64,000 nucleotides of DNA, from assembly GCA_014529385.2 (NCBI GenBank), contig CM043950.1, forward strand, positions 153,566,445 through 153,630,444. Reading direction: 5' to 3'. Position numbers and translations under genes: made by a program. The stretch comes from Adiantum capillus-veneris (Eukaryota; Streptophyta; Polypodiopsida; Polypodiales; Pteridaceae). Shown piece after piece: positions 1-11,108 of this stretch (its first letter is position 1; every line of letters begins with the position of its first letter). Under the pieces are notes generated by a model. It was not told the DNA's origin. It did no database searches and saw nothing but the letters and a program-made list of their open reading frames with translations.

Positions 1-1560
1 CACCTGGCCTAGATGGAGGCGTCGGCTCATGCAACAAGCTGCTATAGAATAAGACGGCAGCGAGCTGCTGTCACAAAGCAGTGTCATCTGGTGTGATCAA
101 GAAAAGAAAAGGTGCCTCAATGCCAAGTTTCCACGTTCTTGATAAGAGCAATACAACTCCTACAAACCGACACATACATGCTAACACTCTCGTAGGTGCT
201 ATTGGCGCCACCAACTTGCGCGCCCATCAAGCAACCTACGGTACCCAACCACTTGCATGGCGGTCCATGGATGATGATATATTCTCCACCCCAGCATGCG
301 GGCGGCGACCATGCTGCTGTCACAACTGTACTTCACTCACGTTTACTTGATACCATTGTTAGTGTGCAAATGAAAAGAAAAATGAATGCCTCTATAGCCT
401 TGCACAAGTCACACCGTCAAAAGGAAGAACTATTGTACTGCCAAAACCACCTGTGATAAGCACCTGTAAAGATTTATGAAGAACCTTTCTAGCATGAAGC
501 ACAGTTGGAATTAGGAGAAACCAAGGATATAATGACGTATCTCATATCAAGTAGATGTCTGTAGAGAATCCATAGGCTAAAAACAGATAAAAGATAAGAG
601 AGTTATGGCCACTCGAAGCTGGGGGTGTACTCTCTCTTGCTAAAAAATGAGCTCCCTGAAAAGTTTGTAGGTGTTTCAGCTATCAAATGGGGCCTCTTTT
701 TATCTTTTATTCCAAGAGATTTCTTCTCTCTCCTCATCCGACAAGGCTCTCTTGCAAGGATCCATTTAATTGGTCAAATTTCGGCTTCATTTGGCTAAGA
801 AATGGGCAGCCGGTGACTTTTGGGCCAAGTGAAGGGGCAGGAGCTAGTGTCTAGGGGACCAAAAGGAAGGCCAGGCACCTGGGCAGCAGGTGGGAACTCA
901 AAATGGTGCCCCCTTCTCGCCCAAATGTCCACCAGCCCTCATAGCCAAGCTCCTCCCAAGCTCCTCTCTCCTTTGATACACCCCAAATGGGCACCCATTC
1001 CCCCTCTTATACCCCTTGCTTTGAGCCCAAGCTCCCCTATGTGGGATTATCCCAGTGCCACATGGCATCATCCTCTTGCACTTCGCCAACTCCTTCTATC
1101 CCACAAAAAATTTGTAGCTTGACCCTTCTTAGGACTAACTTCCTAGGAGCATAGTGCACCGCTCCGGCCACCAAATGCGACGCTATAAAGCACGGCTCGA
1201 AGCCTATTACTTTGGTTATCTCCAAAAAATTATTATCTCAACATTTCTAATTTTAGATCATCAAGTTGGCCCAGTTTTCTTTGTCCCATGCATCTGCAAC
1301 CACTTTCTAAGTTGAGACCACCCACTTCGGACACACATCACTCATGATGTACAAGTCTAATTCACAAGCTATAAAGCACGGCTGAAAATACTTATTGAAA
1401 AACATGTTTTGAAGACTCAAAGAACACAAAACACCAATACACAAGCCCGGTAAAATCAAACCTTTGTACATAAATTTTTACATGGTCACTCCCAAGACTC
1501 GAAGCATTATGTACACATATATACATGGGGCTAATTAGGAAGCTTTTTGGCATGATCTAC
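1..1560. other. Unassigned non-coding stretch
   Basis: No reading frame here resembles a protein I recognise. A 16-base unit (GCTATAAAGCACGGCT) occurs exactly at 1182-1197 and 1368-1383. Because the gypsy fragment that follows is on the minus strand, its 3' non-coding end or LTR would fall in this stretch. I could not match LTR ends. Confidence 0.4.
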
Positions 1561-1774
1561 TGGCTTTATGCTCATCTAAAACATGCCTGACTTAGCTTGC
1601 CAACCCTCCCTAGCCTGCTTGATCATTCATGACAAGCAGAGGTTTCTAGGGTGAACAATTGTTGTAGCTCATTCCCAGAAACGTCATTCCCATTTTCACA
1701 TGTCTTCACACTGTCTTCCTCCATTGATAACATATCATTGGTCACAATTTTCATCAAACGTGCCAGATATTTCT

Positions 1775-2468
1775 TTAATCCATAACCATTAACACGATAT
1801 TTATACTGTGCACCACCCAAATTTTCCAACTGATATGTCCATTATCAAACTTGTTTACAATAGTAAAAGGACCTTCCCACTTAATTTGAAACTTTTTCCG
1901 AAAGGTATTGTTCAGCTTACTATTGTATTGCAACACAAGATCACCCTTGTCAATTCCCTTATCGTTCACATATTCATTAGCCTTTATCTGAGCTTTCTTT
2001 GACACTTCCTCATATAGTCTAAAGCCAAAACCCTTCCAATTGCAAACATTGTAAATCTAATAACCTTTTCCGCCAAGTATCTCTGTGCTCTCCATCTCCC
2101 AATGACAACAATTTAAGTGCATGAATTTCCACTTTAATTGGCAATAATGCTTCCTTGCCATAGACCAGGTGGTAAGGAGAAAACCATGGGCTCATTTTGA
2201 TAGCAGTTCTATAGGCCCATAATGCACAAGGCAACTGTGAATCCCAAGGTTTCCCATGTGTTTGGGTCATCTTTGTCATGATTCTCACCAACTCTCCATT
2301 GAACATTTCATTGAGACCATTGCATTGTGGATAATAAGGAGAACTGTATCGGTGCTGTATATTGAGATTTTCACATAGGAAATCAAACAGGTCTCCTCTA
2401 AATATCGGTCCTCTATCAGAAAGTAGTTCTAGTGGCACACCAAATTTGTAGCATATATGTTCATACAC
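1775..2468 (-). pseudogene. Integrase core and C-terminal fragment (gypsy)
   Basis: The frame from 2468 down to 2019 carries the second and third parts of the integrase core: LLSDRGPIF, with the second catalytic Asp, and YPQCNGLNEMFN, with the expected Glu. It continues with the GKPWDSQLPCALWAYRTA region and VYGKEALLP, both typical of plant gypsy integrases. A short break separates it from the C-terminal piece at 2005-1775 (KGDLVLQYNSKLN, FQIKWEGPFTI), which corresponds to the DNA-binding C-terminal domain. Confidence 0.78.
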
Positions 2469-2540
2469 AAACTTTCTTATTTCCTTACTGGTAATCTATT
2501 TGATAGATTTAGCTTCTTCCCAACGTGACAAATAATCCAC

Positions 2541-2897
2541 TCATATCAAGATGTAAGCATTCCTTTTACTAGTCATGGGTAAGGGTCTAATAGCATCAAG
2601 ACCCCATTTTTCAAACACATCAAAAGCTAGAATTGTCTTTCTTAATTCAGGCTTCAAAATTCTCTTTCCCATTTTTTGACAGGATAAACAAGATTTGCAC
2701 CAATGGTTAACATCCCACTGAATACTTGGCCACACATAGCCTTCTTGCAAAATCTTATACAACATGATCTTCATGGCAAAATGGCCTCCACAAGATCCCT
2801 CATGATTTTCTTCCAAAATCTTGTAAATTTCCTCTTTCCAGGGCACATGGCGCAATACTAAATCACTTCCTTTCATGTAAAGCACATCATCAAGCAT
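2541..2897 (-). pseudogene. Integrase zinc-binding and core start fragment (gypsy)
   Basis: The frame shows an H2C2 zinc finger: HEGSCGGHF, then CKSCLSCQ about 30 residues later. After it comes WGLDAIRPLP, where the Asp is the likely first acidic residue of the DDE triad. A stop follows NAYILI. The next 70 bases continue the frame (VDY, WEEAKSIK) with a second stop before the fragment at 2468. The integrase is therefore split by stop codons. Confidence 0.75.
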
Positions 2898-3349
2898 TTT
2901 GTACTTTCTAGCTTTCCTTATAAAAACATACTTTCTGAAGGATGGTAGACCTTCACACGTAAAACACCTTCAACAGAAAATCCACCCCCTTTACACTTCC
3001 CTCCCATGATATAAAGAGACATTTGCCTTCAGCACAAACACACAAGTAATCATTTGTTGGGCAGCATCATGAGCTTCTTCATTTTGAGACCTTTCAATAT
3101 GCTACAAACTCCATGCTTCAAGATTTTTGAGTAACAATTTCACCTAGAAGCATAAATTTTTCAGTTTAAGATTCTTATTCTTCCATACTCCCAATACTTT
3201 CTTCACAACCAATAAGGCATCCCCTTTGATTTGTAGGCGTCTAATTCCCAACTGTAAACAGATGTGCAGCCACCTTCAAGAGCCATGTACTCTACTTCAT
3301 TGTTACTTTTTGCATCAAGTTTCAGTCCTTGTTTCCTTACAAGTTTTCC

Positions 3350-3676
3350 TTATCCATCATAAATGACAATGCCTCCCATAGCAGCATCATGACTTCCTCG
3401 ATAAGAGCCATCAAAATATAACAGTGAAGCATTGGATATGGCAACAGTTTTGACCGTCTTCTTTTGCACCACCTCTTCCTTAACCAAAACAAAAGTCTCT
3501 TTATAGGTGAGTAAATCTGTCAGGGTAGCCTGAGTAATTTCTTTCACTAAAAAGGTGAACTGAAACTCCTGCAGTTCAATAACCCATTTTATCACTGTCT
3601 TTGATATACTTGAGTTATTAAACAGTTGAGGAAGCAATGAATAACTGGTGAGAAAAGTGAACGACTTTTGCAACAA
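3350..3676 (-). pseudogene. RNase H domain fragment of gypsy pol
   Basis: The 108-residue frame contains KWVIELQEF at about residues 30-38 and FDGSYRGS at about 88-95, where the Asp of FDGS is expected to be the first metal ligand of RNase H. In the element this enzyme would remove RNA from the RNA:DNA hybrid during reverse transcription. The frame opens without a credible start codon, is truncated on the RT side, and runs into stops toward the integrase. It is a relic. Confidence 0.65.
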
Positions 3677-3690
3677 GTAATGTCTGAATC

Positions 3691-4035
3691 GAGTGTTTTC
3701 CTTTTTAGAAAATCACAACTACTAAGTCATCCCCAAAAATTAAGATCAATACATACATTGTAATATGTTGTGCTAGGATGAAAAAAGCTTTACTCTTTTA
3801 AGTAAAAATAAGGGAGAGAGGGAAGTAGGATCTAGAAATGCTAGTCCTTTGGATGAAAAATAATACTCTTTGTTGATATAGATAAATCCTTAAATGGCAC
3901 TAGTGCCCTATTGGTGGGAATGCCTTCTCTTCTACAAGTCTACTTAGGGAAAGGGAAGGTTTAGTACGGGACAAAATAAGAGTGACAGCATAGCAAGGGA
4001 AAAGACTATTCTCCCTCTTGGGTCCCTCAATGAAC
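3691..4035. repeat. Dispersed repeat, copy 1 (second copy near 31.38-31.65 kb)
   Basis: The run from about 3715 to 3965 (GTCATCCCCAAAAA, then ATGTTGTGCTAGGATG, GGGAGAGAGGGAAGTAGGAT, and GGTGGGAATGCCTTCTCT) is repeated with small changes and a short insertion at about 31378-31645. Both copies are in the same orientation. No protein is encoded. It may be a non-autonomous element or an LTR piece; the termini were not found. Confidence 0.7.
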
Positions 4036-4072
4036 CACCCAAGGGAACCTATTTACAAATTACGTAAGCATT

Positions 4073-4131
<59 letters not shown>

Positions 4132-4211
4132 AACGCTACTTGTGTACCCAAGAGTCAATGAGGATAACTCTATCAATAAAAGAGCCTTATTTGTCAACAT
4201 CTAACATCCAC
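4036..4211. repeat. Repeat R, copy A, with internal (GA)25
   Basis: This repeat begins at CACCCAAGGGAA, holds a (GA)n tract at 4077-4126, and ends at AACATCCAC. The same left part is at 20998-21050 and the same right part at 25651-25735, where a LINE now separates them. Outside these limits the two copies diverge, so the limits are likely element ends or insertion junctions. Confidence 0.75.
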
Positions 4212-4768
4212 TGTAGAAGGCGAAGACAGTTCTAGTAGGCGGGAACTATCCCTTAGAAGACCGAGCAGTAGAAGCAATTAGATTGGCAGTAATTACCACA
4301 CGCAATTATTGTAGTAACTCCTGAGAGCTATAAATAGGACCCACTATATTGTAATTCTGAGCTACTTGTATTCGGCTTTAGATTTCTTAGCACTTTTGAG
4401 CTCTTCGCCTCTAGCTTCACTTTGTAATCATTACTTCTATAATCATCAGAGCTTGAACTCGTTATACACTATACTGGTTGACCTTGAGCTATTAATATGA
4501 GTCGGAAAATACTCTTTCTGGTCTTTCAGTTATGTCTCTAGTTCCAGTATCCTATTCCAGTTCAGTTATCTATTTCAGTTCAGTCAATGCTCTATTCCAA
4601 TCTCACTAACTGAACAGACGACATAGCCAATAGCTTTAAATTCTAACACCGGAATTAGCTGGCTAAAGAGATCAGCTTTAATTCCATTTTGGTGATCATA
4701 GTGGTTAGAGTTGTTTGCTCTTTGACCTATAAACTCTTATGTCCCAGTTCAAATTTTCAGTTTAACAC
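4212..4768 (+). promoter_or_regulatory. Putative 5' LTR and leader of gypsy element 2
   Basis: The sequence starts TGTAGAAGG directly after repeat R, consistent with an LTR that begins in TG. A TATA box (TATAAATA) is at 4329-4336. Around it, sequence rich in CTTTAG and CTTCG resembles a retrotransposon promoter and R/U5 region. The gag frame opens at 4769. I found no second copy of this stretch in the window, so the 3' LTR is missing or outside, and I could not place the primer-binding site. Confidence 0.45.
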
Positions 4769-6622
4769 ATGGCACCCAAAGTCAATCGTGGTCGTAAACC
4801 GTCAACCCGGTTAGGCATTGACTCTGACCGAGTCGACCCTATTCATGAGGTCTTTGAAAGAGATTCTGAGCATAAGAAGGACCCGGAGAGCGAGAATGAG
4901 GCTCAAGAGGAACACAGTCATGTTGATGAGGCCAAGGACTCTTAGCACTCCAGTCATTCCAAAAGGAGAAGGGCTGAGTGGGAAGAACGCCAAACCAGGG
5001 GTTCTCGGTCCACACATAAGTCATATGGGGACAAAGGCAGTAAGAGAAATTGTCACAGTTCTAACTTAGAAAAGACAGGGAAGGGATAGCGACTGAGAGT
5101 GAAGAAGAGATTGACTGGGATGCTCACACAGATCACCACAACAAGTCTTGATCAAGCTTGTAAGGGTAGAAGAAGCAGAGACGATGCTATCCGGCATGAT
5201 TATACCTCTTCATTGAAAATATCTTTCCCAGTGTTCAAAGGAGGAACGAAAGATGACCCAGATGTTCATATTCAACCTTTTGAACAGTATGCTGAGTTGA
5301 AGAATATTGATGAAGATGACTGGGGGGAATATTTTCCTCAGACACTCAAAGATGCAGCAAGGAAATAGTACTACCATTACCCAGCCTGCCAACTTAGATC
5401 ATACAACAAATTTCTCAAAGCTTTTAGATTGGAATATTCTGACAACAGGGGTGATGAGGACATCCTCTGTGAGCTAGATAAGATTAGACAAGGGAAGTTG
5501 TCAGTGAGAAGTTATGTAGAAAAGATCAAGGAGTTAACGAGGCAGTTGTAGGAGCCACCATCAGAAAAGAGGCTACGTGCATGGCTTTTAAATGGGTTCC
5601 GTAGTAAGAAGCTCCGAGAACAAGAGGTACATACACTAACAAAGAAATTCAATGATTTGGTGTAGAGAGATTTGAAACTTGAACAAGAGGTATTTGCACC
5701 AACAAAGAAATTCAATGATTTGGTGCAGAGAGCTTTGAAACTTAAACAGCAAGCTAAGAAGGAGAGAAGCCACAAGAAGAGGAGGTCCAGTAGTAGCAGT
5801 TCTTCCTCTGAGAATTTTGATTCTAGTGCAACCTCCAACAGCTTTGACATCTGCTTAGATGAGAAAAGCAAGGACAAGACTAAGAAGGGGTCTTGGTCCA
5901 GAAAAATTGATGAAATGGACCGACAGATTGCCGAAATAAGCCAAACCAGACAACAAGTTAGGAGAATGGAAACTTGGTGCTCAAGGTGCAAATCTAAAGA
6001 TCATGTTTCCAATGAATGTCCACAATGTACCTATTGCAAAGCGTATGGTCATTGATGGAACCATTGTGGAATTCGCATTCATCACTTTAATAAGGGAAAG
6101 GATTTGTCAGTAGTAGCATTTACCAATGTTGAACCAGCCAGAGTAGAGACAACTAGTGCACCCCAAGAAGAGAAACCAGGTACCAGTGGTACCGGTACTC
6201 GGCGCGGTAGATACCAAGGAGGTACTGGCCGGGGTTGGGGTAGTGGTAACTTTCAAAACCGAAGCCTGAATTGTTATACTTGTGGCAAGTATGGGCACTT
6301 TGCGGCTCAATGTCTAGAGGCGCCCACTATTGCGGCTACTGAGGCGAAAGTCCCAGAGCCAGTTCTAGTAAGAGTTGTTACACACAATAAAGGGGTAGTC
6401 ATTGAGGAAATCCCAGATGAGCCGGTAAAACTAGTCAATGCTGAAACTAACAAATGGACTCAGCAGAGAGAGGTATGGAAGGCAAAGTACAAAGAGAAGG
6501 TAGTTGATGAATGGGAGGAGCAAAGAGAAATGACGGCTAAGATCACCAAAGATCTAACCAAGAAGCTACCAGAGCAGCCAGAAAGTTATGAGGCTCGAGT
6601 CACTCAAAAGATACCAGCCTAG
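4769..6622 (+). pseudogene. gag of gypsy element 2 (capsid and three zinc knuckles)
   Basis: Translation from ATG at 4769 (MAPKVNRGRK) gives a charged, Ser/Arg-rich head with a stop at 4942. A capsid-like region follows at about 5200-5600 (SFPVFKGG, ILCELDKIRQGKLSVRSY), interrupted by TAG codons. A Lys/Ser-rich linker precedes the nucleocapsid. There are three CCHC knuckles: CSRCKSKDHVSNEC, CTYCKAYGH followed by a stop in place of one residue and then WNHC, and CYTCGKYGHFAAQC at about 6274-6315. A Gly/Arg-rich tract (RRGRYQGGTGRGWGSG) separates the second and third. Gag would package the element RNA; this copy is broken. Confidence 0.8.
5618..5743 (+). repeat. 63-bp in-frame tandem duplication inside gag
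   Basis: Units 5618-5680 and 5681-5743 both begin GAACAAGAGGTA and encode TKKFNDLV. The period of 63 bases keeps the frame. The first copy has TAG where the second has CAG, so the stop arose after the duplication. Confidence 0.9.
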
Positions 6623-7300
6623 TCTTCTGAGAAAAGTCAGTCAGATCAGTTAGGATCTGGACTTTCTGAGACCATGCTGGCTACAGTCCAGGGACTGGCA
6701 AAGGATCTAGAAAATATCAAATCAGATCTAGCTGGACTAAGAAACAATGCAGAAGGTAAAGATGACACCAAAGCGGAGGATTGTCACTGTGCATATTGTT
6801 ACGTTTCCTCAAGTTCTGAGGATAACTCGGATAAAGAGAGAGAGGAAATACATGTATCTGTGAAAGAATTCAGAAACTGACAGTTGAACTAGAAGACATC
6901 AGAAATACTTTGCCTGAAGTAGTGAAATTCATCAAATAGTGAAGGAAGGCTAAAGCCGACGCCAAAGCATTTGACCTTGCAGCTGTCAGGGATGATGAAG
7001 CGCTGATGATCCAGGTAGACTACAAAGTCCGAAAACAATGGGAACCACTATCCGATGTCATATTGGATGGGAATCACAAACTTGAAACCAGCACCATTCA
7101 AGATTTGGATGGCCGATCACAGAGTTGTGCAAGCAAATGGGACGATAAAAAATATGCAGATAAAAGTGGGAAAAGAAAATTTCAAGACCAGTTTCTTAGT
7201 TATGGATGTGCAAGGCGCCAAGGATGCCATTGGGACGCCCATGGCTGCGAAGGACACAGACTGTTCACAATTATGCCAATCAGACTCTGACAATATAGGG
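6623..7300 (+). pseudogene. gag-pol linker and aspartic protease remnant of gypsy element 2
   Basis: The frame at 6674-6880 is acidic and coiled-coil-like (LAKDLENIKSDLAGL) with a Cys/His cluster (CHCAYC). A protease-like part follows: LSDVILDG in one frame, then after a shift the sequence KPAPFKIWMADHRVVQANG and FKTSFLVMDV. These match the order of gypsy retropepsins, in which the Asp near VILDG would be catalytic. A frameshift lies between the two pieces at about 7070, and the region beyond 7300 is full of stops. The protease is therefore inactive. Confidence 0.6.
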
Positions 7301-7802
7301 TTCCAGTAGAAGAATTCGGGTCTAGACAACAACACCAGAAGCTGGAGGAAGGCATTGCGACCAGAGGAGCTTTGTCAAAAATTATATGGGGTCAATAAAA
7401 TTGAGAGAATACTGGCGACAATGAATATTTTTCCATTGGTTGAGATAGATCTGAATGCAGTATTATTTGACAAGGACCTGGCTGAAAAGCAAAGGAAGCA
7501 ATTTCCAGATTAGATCACTAAACTGAATCCTGGAGAATGACCAGTTCAGCTAACTGGACGGCCAGAGAAACCAGTTAACTCCAAAGAAGAGTTTATAGAT
7601 TCCAGTACACCAGCGGCCACTCAAGAGATGCGCTCTGACGAAGTTTTTGAAGCTCATAATGACAGTTCAGAACTACAAGGACCGTCCTAGAATTATGCTA
7701 AGGAGTCAACCAAAAGGAAAGGAGGTGGGCCTAATTGGTTGCTTCCAGATGGTCAGGAAATCGAAGAGTGGAATCTAGGTTCTGAGGAAAACTCTCGACT
7801 GA

Positions 7803-8844
7803 TCAAGGTAAACAAGCATTTGAACCCAAGAATGAAAGAAAAAGTATGGCACATGTTCCAAAAGTAAAAAAACATATTTGCATGGGAACATATCGATCTA
7901 AAAGGTGTAGATCCAAAGGTCTATCAGTATAGAATACCTTTGAAGCCACATGCCAGACCAGTGCATCTGCAACGGTACATAATGAATCCAAATTATGCCA
8001 AGAAGGTTAAAGAAGAAATCGACAACCTACTGAAGGCTGGATTCATCACAGAGGTAGCCAGTAGTGACTGGTTGTTTTCCATTGTGGTTGTGTCCAAGAA
8101 AAATGGAAAGCTCAGGGTTTGTGTGGATTATCAAAAGCTAAATGCTCAAACAATCAAGGATCCTTTTCCATTACCTTTTATCGACATGCTTCTTGATGAA
8201 ATTGCAGGCCATGAAATGTATAGCTTCATGGATGGCTATAGTGGTTATAATCAGCTAAAGATTTCTCTTGAAGGTCGGAGTAAATTCATTTTATTACTAA
8301 ATGGGGTGCATTCATGTATCTGGTCATGCCATTCGGTCTTTGCAATGCTTCAGCAACATTCCAACGGTGTATGATGGAAATATTCAGTGATTTATGCACC
8401 AAATTATTGCAATATATATGGATGATTTCACTATATTTTCAATAGAGAAAAAGCATTTATTATTTTTGGAAATGGTCTTCCAAAGATGTAAGGAAAAGAG
8501 GATCTGTTTGAACCCATTCAAATCTGTTTTTCTGGTCAAGAAGGGACAGCTACTAGGGACATATAGTGCCCAAGAATGGCATAGAGATGGCCAATGATAA
8601 GATCCAAAGTGTCCAGTAGTCCAAGGCACCCCGCACAGCATCAAAGTTAAGTTCATTCTTGGGATATATTAATTTTTATAGAAGATTTATTCATATGTTT
8701 GCTTCCAAGGCATTATCCTTGTATGAGCTCACAAAGAAAACCAGCAAGTTTATTTGGACTGCTAAATGTGAGGAGAATTTTCAATGTTTGAAGAATGCCA
8801 TTATCAGTAAGCCACTACTCCCTGACAACCTAATTGGGAAGTGA
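7803..8844 (+). pseudogene. Reverse transcriptase of gypsy element 2, broken
   Basis: RT motifs appear in order: FAWEHIDL, AGFITEVASSDW, VVVSKKNGKLRVCVDYQKLN, DPFPLPFIDMLLDEI, YSFMDGYSGYNQ. After a frameshift near 8310 come MPFGLCNASATFQR in another frame and YMDD at 8415-8426, with the two catalytic aspartates. A further piece (INFYRRFIHMFA, FIWTAKCEENFQCLK) at 8659-8844 is the connection region. Two shifts and several stops prevent a single product. RT would copy the element RNA to DNA. Confidence 0.85.
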
Positions 8845-9309
8845 TTTTCCATGTGCATGTCGATGCATCGGGACTGGCAATGGGAGAAATCCTGGCTCTA
8901 TTATAAGGGAGGACTGACTATCCAGTGTATTTTGGCCAGTCGGAGATTCAGTTAGGCTGAACAAGGATACACTACTACAGAGAGAGAAGCTTTAGTCTAA
9001 ATGGTTTTCGGTGCCACTAAGTTTCAACATTATTTGGTGGACAAGCAATTTCATTTTTATGTGGATCATCAGGCATTATTATTTTTTATCAACAAAGTTA
9101 TTATTCAAGGTTGATTGATTAGATGGATGATGTTCTTGATGGAATTTGAATTTCGTATATTTCATAAGCTTGGTAAATCCCATTGTGGAGCTGATTTCCT
9201 GTCCAGAAGCATTGATGGTTATTCAAAAGTATCCTTGAGGGATGAGCCAGTGGACGCAGAGTTGTTCCAAATGACAGTTGAGGGAAAACGCAGATCCAGA
9301 ATGGTCTGA
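8845..9309 (+). pseudogene. RNase H region of gypsy element 2
   Basis: Translated pieces show the pattern of gypsy RNase H: HVDASG, then EREAL, FYVDHQALL, and MEFEFRIFHKLGKSHCGADFLSR at 9142-9210. The last piece (GADFLSR) is the usual RNase H end. Stops occur at several sites, including one before IRWMM at about 9116. Non-functional. Confidence 0.75.
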
Positions 9310-9459
9310 TGTATAATAGTTCCTTTCCAAAGGAGTATTCCTAGAAAATTGGACTCAAAATCAGAAGAAGGCTCTGAGTATTAAAAGTCTGAATTTTTCC
9401 ATCATCAGAGGTTTGCTCTATAGAATGGGAGTAGATGGGGTTCTTTGAAAGTGTGTGCC

Positions 9460-10538
9460 GATGGAAGGAAGGATGCAAGCTATTTCCGAAGCGCACGATG
9501 GGGATTTTGGAGGACATTTCTCCACTAATATCACTTACAAGAAGATTTTACAGGTTGGATTGTGGTGGCAAACTCTGATATATGATGTTAGAAGTTTTTG
9601 CAAAACATGTGATATATGTCAGAGGATGGATTGACCAATAGCGGCAGATATGACTCCTTACTCCAATTCAACCACTGGGAGTATTTATGAAATGGGGTAT
9701 GGACTTCATGGGTCCATTCGAGAAGATTACTCCTAGGAAGAACCGGTATATATTGATGGCCACTTGCTATGCCACCAAATGGGTAGAGACCAAGGCTCTT
9801 CCAGATAACACCACGAACTCCATTGTTGTATTCTTATTTGCAAATATTATCTGTCGTTATGGATGCCCTGTGGAGATTGTATCTGATCAAGGAACACACT
9901 TTATTAATGACACTATGGATATTCTTATGGAAATGCTTTCCACAAAACACAAAAAGTCAACGTCATATTATCCCAGGTGTAATGGGCAAGCTGAAAGCAG
10001 TAACAAAATCATCAAGAAAATTCTCACCAAGATTGTGCATAAGGAGCCACACTAGTGGGATCTTAAGCTCCAGATTGCTCTCTAGGCCTATAGGACAGCT
10101 TATAAAGTCACCACTAGACTGACACCGTTCAGAATGGTATATGGTACCGAAGTTGTAGTGCCTATGGAATTCATGATTCCCAGTCTCAGGAGGACGGCAG
10201 TTGAATATGGATTGGATTTTAATCACAATCTTAAACAGAGACTAGAGGAACTAACACAGTTGGATGAGTTAAGACAACGAGCTATGCTGGAACAGGAGAT
10301 TGTTCAGCAAAGAAGGAAGCATTGGCATGATAGGAGAATCAAAGTTAGGGAATTCCAGAAGGGTGACTTGGTTTTGCTCTATCAATCCAAACTGGGCCCG
10401 AAGAAGCCAAACTTAAAGATAGCTTGGGCTGGTCCGTATAAAGTGGACTGGGTGTTTTCTAATGGCACAATAAGGTTGAAGGATTTGTCTGGATTACTGC
10501 TGCCAGGTGTTTTTAATGGGCCCAAGATCAAGCTATAG
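9460..10538 (+). pseudogene. Integrase of gypsy element 2, broken
   Basis: The zinc finger is HDGDFGGHF with CKTCDICQ at about 9497-9622. A stop and frameshift follow. The core at 9687-10055 has WGMDFMGPF (first Asp), IVSDQGTHF (second Asp) and YYPRCNGQAESSNK (Glu). A stop after HKEPH and another before AYRTA separate it from the C-terminal part at 10134-10538 (MVYGTEVVVPMEF, KGDLVLLYQSKLG, AWAGPYKV). All three acidic residues are present, but the frame is split at least three times. Integrase would join element DNA to the chromosome. Confidence 0.85.
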
Positions 10539-11108
10539 TACTCTAATGAGAAAAAGACTTCCCAAGAAGATGATACTGGCATTTTGGTTACTGATGTTTG
10601 AGGAATTTTCAGAACTAGCCATTCTGAACCTCTTCCATATACAACCAGTACCTGAGCTAGTCAAGGTGTCAGAAAAGTCTTAGCATGACAAAATAGTGCC
10701 AGTGTCAGAGTTAGTAAAGTGTTAGATACAGTACTAGTTTTTATGGGGAAAAGGGCCAGCGATAATCATTAAAGGGAACATGGGAAGTACAAGCCAATGC
10801 ATGTATGTCACATCACCGACGGTGCACAAAACTCTAGGAACGGTAAGTAGTGGAGCTTTTATGATGCGAACGCGTATAACAGTAAGGAGAGTGAACATTC
10901 TTCCTCATAAATCTCTTGCACAATGTCTCCCTACTGTTACACATTTGCCATCGCCAAGCTTTGAGGAGTCTTCACTACAACCATAAACATCATCGTCAAC
11001 AGCCTATGTTGATCACTGCCTGTCCCTACCCACTGACACACCTAGTTACGGCTTTGACTATCCAAGTAAGTCTTCTTCCTCTACAAATTTTTACCATCTT
11101 CACAGTGT
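10539..11108 (+). other. Spacer between integrase and extra ORF of gypsy element 2
   Basis: No convincing coding sequence is seen. Short frames here have no resemblance that I recognise. The stretch is likely the internal spacer before the extra 3' reading frame, perhaps with a splice acceptor for a subgenomic RNA; I could not choose a site. Confidence 0.4.

Larger units (their letters stand above)
1590..3690 (-). mobile_element. Decayed Ty3/gypsy pol fragment, Tat-like (RNase H and integrase)
   Basis: Reading on the minus strand, the order is RNase H region, integrase zinc finger, integrase core and integrase C-terminus. This is the 3' half of a gypsy pol; reverse transcriptase, protease and gag are absent beyond about 3.7 kb. 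The piece at 3350-3676 starts with an RT-distal tether (KWVIELQEF) and continues into an RNase H with an FDGS motif and a GG.VIYDG strand. A tether followed by an extra RNase H is known from the Tat lineage, so the assignment is partly inference. Several stops and breaks interrupt the frame, so it is not functional. Confidence 0.8.

Noticed and set aside
4769-4780. Primer-binding site candidate TGGCACCCAAA near the gag start
   Set aside because: It coincides with the gag start codon and does not fit the usual initiator-Met tRNA complement (TGGTATCA).
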